In this document: positions 61,141-64,000 of the stretch, in pieces
How the letters are laid out: every line of letters begins with the position of its first letter
How positions within the stretch are numbered: the stretch's first letter is position 1
Assembly (NCBI GenBank): GCA_963922205.1
Contig: CAWUHX010000038.1
Span: forward strand, 558,001-622,000
Length of the DNA stretch: 64,000 nt
Source of the DNA: Romanomermis culicivorax
Taxonomy: Eukaryota; Nematoda; Enoplea; Mermithida; Mermithidae
Direction of reading: 5' to 3'
Notes under the pieces: model-generated
Told to the model about the DNA's origin: nothing
What the model saw: only the letters and a program-made list of their open reading frames with translations
The model's database searches: none
Made by a program: the position numbers and the translations under genes

Positions 61141-61960
61141 GGTAGTACTAAATCCCGGATCGGGTCCACGGATCTGGATCCGGATCGGGTGTCTAAAACC
61201 CGGATCACCACGGATCAGCGGATCGGCGGATCGGGGGTTTGGCTCGCCAAACCATGTTTTTAGGTGTCTAAAACCCGGATTATCACGGATCACGGCGGAT
61301 CAGTTCGGTGATCCGGATCCGTGGAAAATTCGTCTAAAACCCGGATTTTCATCATGGATCACCCCCCACGGATCGGGTTTCTATGTATTAATTTTTGATT
61401 GGGAACCCGAATATTTGATCCGGATCACGATATTTTGATCCGGATCAAAAGTTTTTGATCTAGATCAAAATTTTTTGATCTAGATCAAAATTTTTCGAAT
61501 TTTTTCGTTGTGATGAGCATTTTCACGTCACTTGATCAGAATTTGATCCAGATCAATATTTTTGATCCGGATCAAAATTTTTTTCAAATTTCCACCTGGA
61601 GTAAAATTTTTCGTATTTTACCGTCGTGATGAGTAATTTTACGGTCGTGATGAGTAAACGTAATCAGATTTTGATCCGATCCCGATCAAAATTTTTTTTC
61701 TTCAAATTTTCACTTAGAGCATAGTTTTTCGTATTTTACCGTCGTGATGAGTAAATTAACGTCACATGATCATATGTTGATCCGGATCACGATTTTTGAT
61801 CCCGATCAAAATTTTTTTTTTAAAAATTTTCACTTAGAGTAAAATTTTTCGTATTTTACCGTCATTAAGAGTAAATTAACATCACTTAATTAGATTTTGA
61901 ACCTAGGGTTAAAGAATTTGTTCCGGATCACGATTTTCGATCTTTGACGAATGTAAATTT
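61140..61960. repeat. GATC-rich repeat field
   Basis: Dozens of GATCCGGATC, GGATCACGG, CGGATCGG and TGATCAAAATTTTT variants occur. A higher-order unit of about 100-120 bases is visible in the second half, marked by GTATTTTACCGTCGTGATGA and TTTTCACTTAGAGT. Non-coding. The motif set links it to 895-1065 and to the tandem units downstream. Confidence 0.8.
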
Positions 61961-62009
61961 TTTGTATTTCTCAAATTTTTCACCTAGAGTAAAATTTTTC
62001 GGAAAAGAA

Positions 62010-63660
62010 AAATGTAAAACGATTGAACAACAACCGTGACATGATCCCGAATAACATCTAGAAGATGTTGAACATCTGATAGAACAGTAGTTAAGCCATT
62101 GATGTTGCTTTCTTTTTTCGTTATTGGATCAAAATCGGATCTGTACCAGATCTTTAGTCGGTTGGTTCAATTACATAATGAAGTCTGTTTTGCAGGTGTA
62201 TATAAAGAAGAGAAAAGCTTTGAAACATCACGTCGACGGGATGATATAGAATAAATGCATGTGCATTAGGATTTTTTTTATTGCAATTATGTGTATGGAT
62301 CTGGATCCGTGTATAATGTTAGTTGAGCAAACATTAACCTCTTTTATTGGAAATAACTGTGTTTACCCAGCCATATGTGATGAGTGATGAGTAAGTAAAT
62401 TTTTATAGTTTTATTGAGAAAAAATTCAAAAACAGTAGTCCAACATGTTTCGTCATTGAGATGTGGTCTAACTACAGATTAATAAACCTAGTGTCCTACT
62501 GTTTGACAACATAATTCATTTTTGCTATATGTATCTCCTGCAATTCATTGAAACATTATTTGTATGGGTTAGAAAAAAATATAGCATGTTTATTTGGAAA
62601 GTTTGAAAAATAATTTTGAAAAGCAATATTTTGTAAAACGATTGAACCAACAACCGTGACATCATCCCAAATAACATCTAGAAGATGTTGAACATCTGAT
62701 AGAACAGGACCTCTTGTTTAGTTATGGGATCAAAATCGGATCCATACGGATCTTTAGTCGGTTGGTTCAATAACATAATGAAGTCTCTTTTGCAGGTGTA
62801 TATAAAGAAGAGAAAAGCATTGAAACATCATGTGGATGGGATGATAGAGAATAAATGCATGTGTATTAGGATTTTTTTATTACAATTATGTGTACGGATC
62901 TGCATCCGTGTATAATGTTAGTTGAGCAAACATTAACCTCTTTTATTGCAAATAACTGTGTTTACCCAGCCATGTATGTTTTCCCAGCCATATATGTTTA
63001 TTTTTTACGAATCTGGATCCATGGAGTGGTTTATTTAAATTTTGTGTACGGATCTGTGTCTTTATATGTTAATGCGTAAAGAAAAGCTTTCTTCTTCTAT
63101 TTTCTATTTTTCCTTCGTGATGAGTAAGGAAATTTTTTCATAGTTTTATTGAGAAAAAATTCAAAAACAGTAGTCCATATTCTAGTCCATTTTTCGTCAT
63201 TAAGATGTGGTCTAACTGCAGATTAACATCCTAGTGTCCTACTGTTTGACAACATAATTCATTTTTGGTATATGTATCTCGTGCAATTCATTGAAACATT
63301 ATTTGTGCGGGTTAGAAAAAAATTTAGCATGTTTATTTGGAAAGTTTGAAAAATAATTTTGAAAAGGAATATTTTGTAAAACTATTGAACAACAACCGTG
63401 ACATCATCCCAAATAACATCTATAAGATGTTGAACATCTGATAGAACAGTAGTTAAGCCATTTCCTGCTTTGTTGTGGGATCAAAATGGGATTCATACGG
63501 CATCATTATTCAGTATGTTCAATTACATAATGAAGTCTCGTTTGCAGGTGTATATAAAGAAGAGAAAAGCATTGAAACATCATGCCCACGGGTCGTTGGA
63601 GTCGTTATCTGGATTTCACCTCACTGATGTAGTATTTTGGATCAAAATCAAATAACAGTT
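62010..63660 (+). repeat. Three tandem copies of a 0.6-0.75 kb unit
   Basis: The string GTAAAACGATTGAACAACAA (or close variants) starts near 62014, 62632 and 63374. Each unit continues with CATCTAGAAGATGTTGAACA, a GGATCAAAATCGGAT block, AATGAAGTCT.TTTGCAGGTG and TATATAAAGAAGAGAAAAGC, then variable lengths including GAGATGTGGTCTAAC. The starts are 618 and 742 bases apart. The last unit diverges after ATCATGCCCACGGG. GCAGGTG and TATATAAAG are splice-like and TATA-like words, but no protein frame persists across units. Confidence 0.8.
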
Positions 63661-64000
63661 TTAACAAAACAGTAGTCAACCGAAGGAAGAGCATTTGGTT
63701 GCTCAATAAATTGTGGTCTAACATCAGATCAATAGGGCTGTTCTACTGTCTTGCCATAATTTCCGATGAGGAGTATATGTATCCACTGGATTTGAGTGAA
63801 ACACTATATCTATGGGTTGGAACAAAAATGTAGCATGTGTTTTTGGTTTGTAGTATGATGTGTCTGATCCGACATTGTAGTGTGATCCGTATGATCTGAC
63901 ATTCACATAACACAATGGTTTGAAATTGAAAAAAATTTTAAAAGAAGAAGAAAAAAGAGAAAAGAAAGGTAATTTGGACCAGTGCACCTGTCTGTGGCTT

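Noticed and set aside
1..64000. CRISPR arrays, tRNA or rRNA genes, bacterial operons
   Set aside because: None of the repeats has CRISPR spacing, and I saw no cloverleaf or rRNA core sequence. Introns and transposon types show a eukaryotic nuclear genome.

Overview
The window reads as AT-rich animal nuclear DNA. One long, heavily interrupted protein gene lies on the + strand, embedded in dense transposon debris. Spliceosomal introns with TTTCAG or TTTTAG acceptors, an AATAAA site, DIRS, hAT, PIF/Harbinger and CR1-like elements and many MITEs exclude a prokaryote. Short T-rich acceptors and a degenerate TTAGGC-type hexamer array at 11.14-11.22 kb would suit a nematode, but that assignment is weak and no species is claimed.

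The only host gene I can support is a complete M13 (neprilysin/ECE-like) zinc metallopeptidase at 22,624-58,129 (+). I assembled 17 exons by matching translated segments to the family order and requiring GT..AG boundaries and compatible phases. They total 2,145 nt, or 714 codons plus a stop. The model has a signal-peptide-like start, the N-terminal M13 domain, NAFY, HEVTH, GENIAD, the HSP...R pair and the family C-terminal CSVW. Ten conserved cysteines are present plus one extra. Introns range from 54 nt to 8.3 kb, and most of the intron length is transposon sequence.

Region by region: 0-16.8 kb is a transposon graveyard. It holds two hAT transposase C-terminal fragments, a frameshifted CR1-like LINE with two more 3' fragments, and a series of non-autonomous elements, several with 8-bp target-site duplications (TSDs) readable on both sides. 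One element at 14.2-15.4 kb contains another, and both TSDs are intact. From 16.8 to 22.6 kb I see no coding gene, only one possible untranslated exon. From 22.6 to 58.1 kb lies the M13 gene. Intron 4 carries a degenerate DIRS-type tyrosine-recombinase retrotransposon (28.72-34.20 kb, minus strand) with inverted terminal repeats and an internal complementary region, followed by a Harbinger-type element at 34.81-35.66 kb. Intron 9 carries a second Harbinger element at 45.37-46.93 kb, inserted into an older element. Copies of a TATAGTCTG-ended MITE sit in introns 4, 9 and 14 and downstream of the gene. From 58.2 to 64 kb there are longer members of that family, a GATC-rich repeat field (61.1-62.0 kb) and three tandem copies of a 0.6-0.75 kb unit (62.0-63.7 kb).

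The genes do not form a pathway. This is one secreted or surface peptidase gene whose introns have accumulated mobile elements. No tRNA, rRNA, CRISPR array or operon was recognised. All boundaries come from reading by eye; expression, copy number and species need external data.
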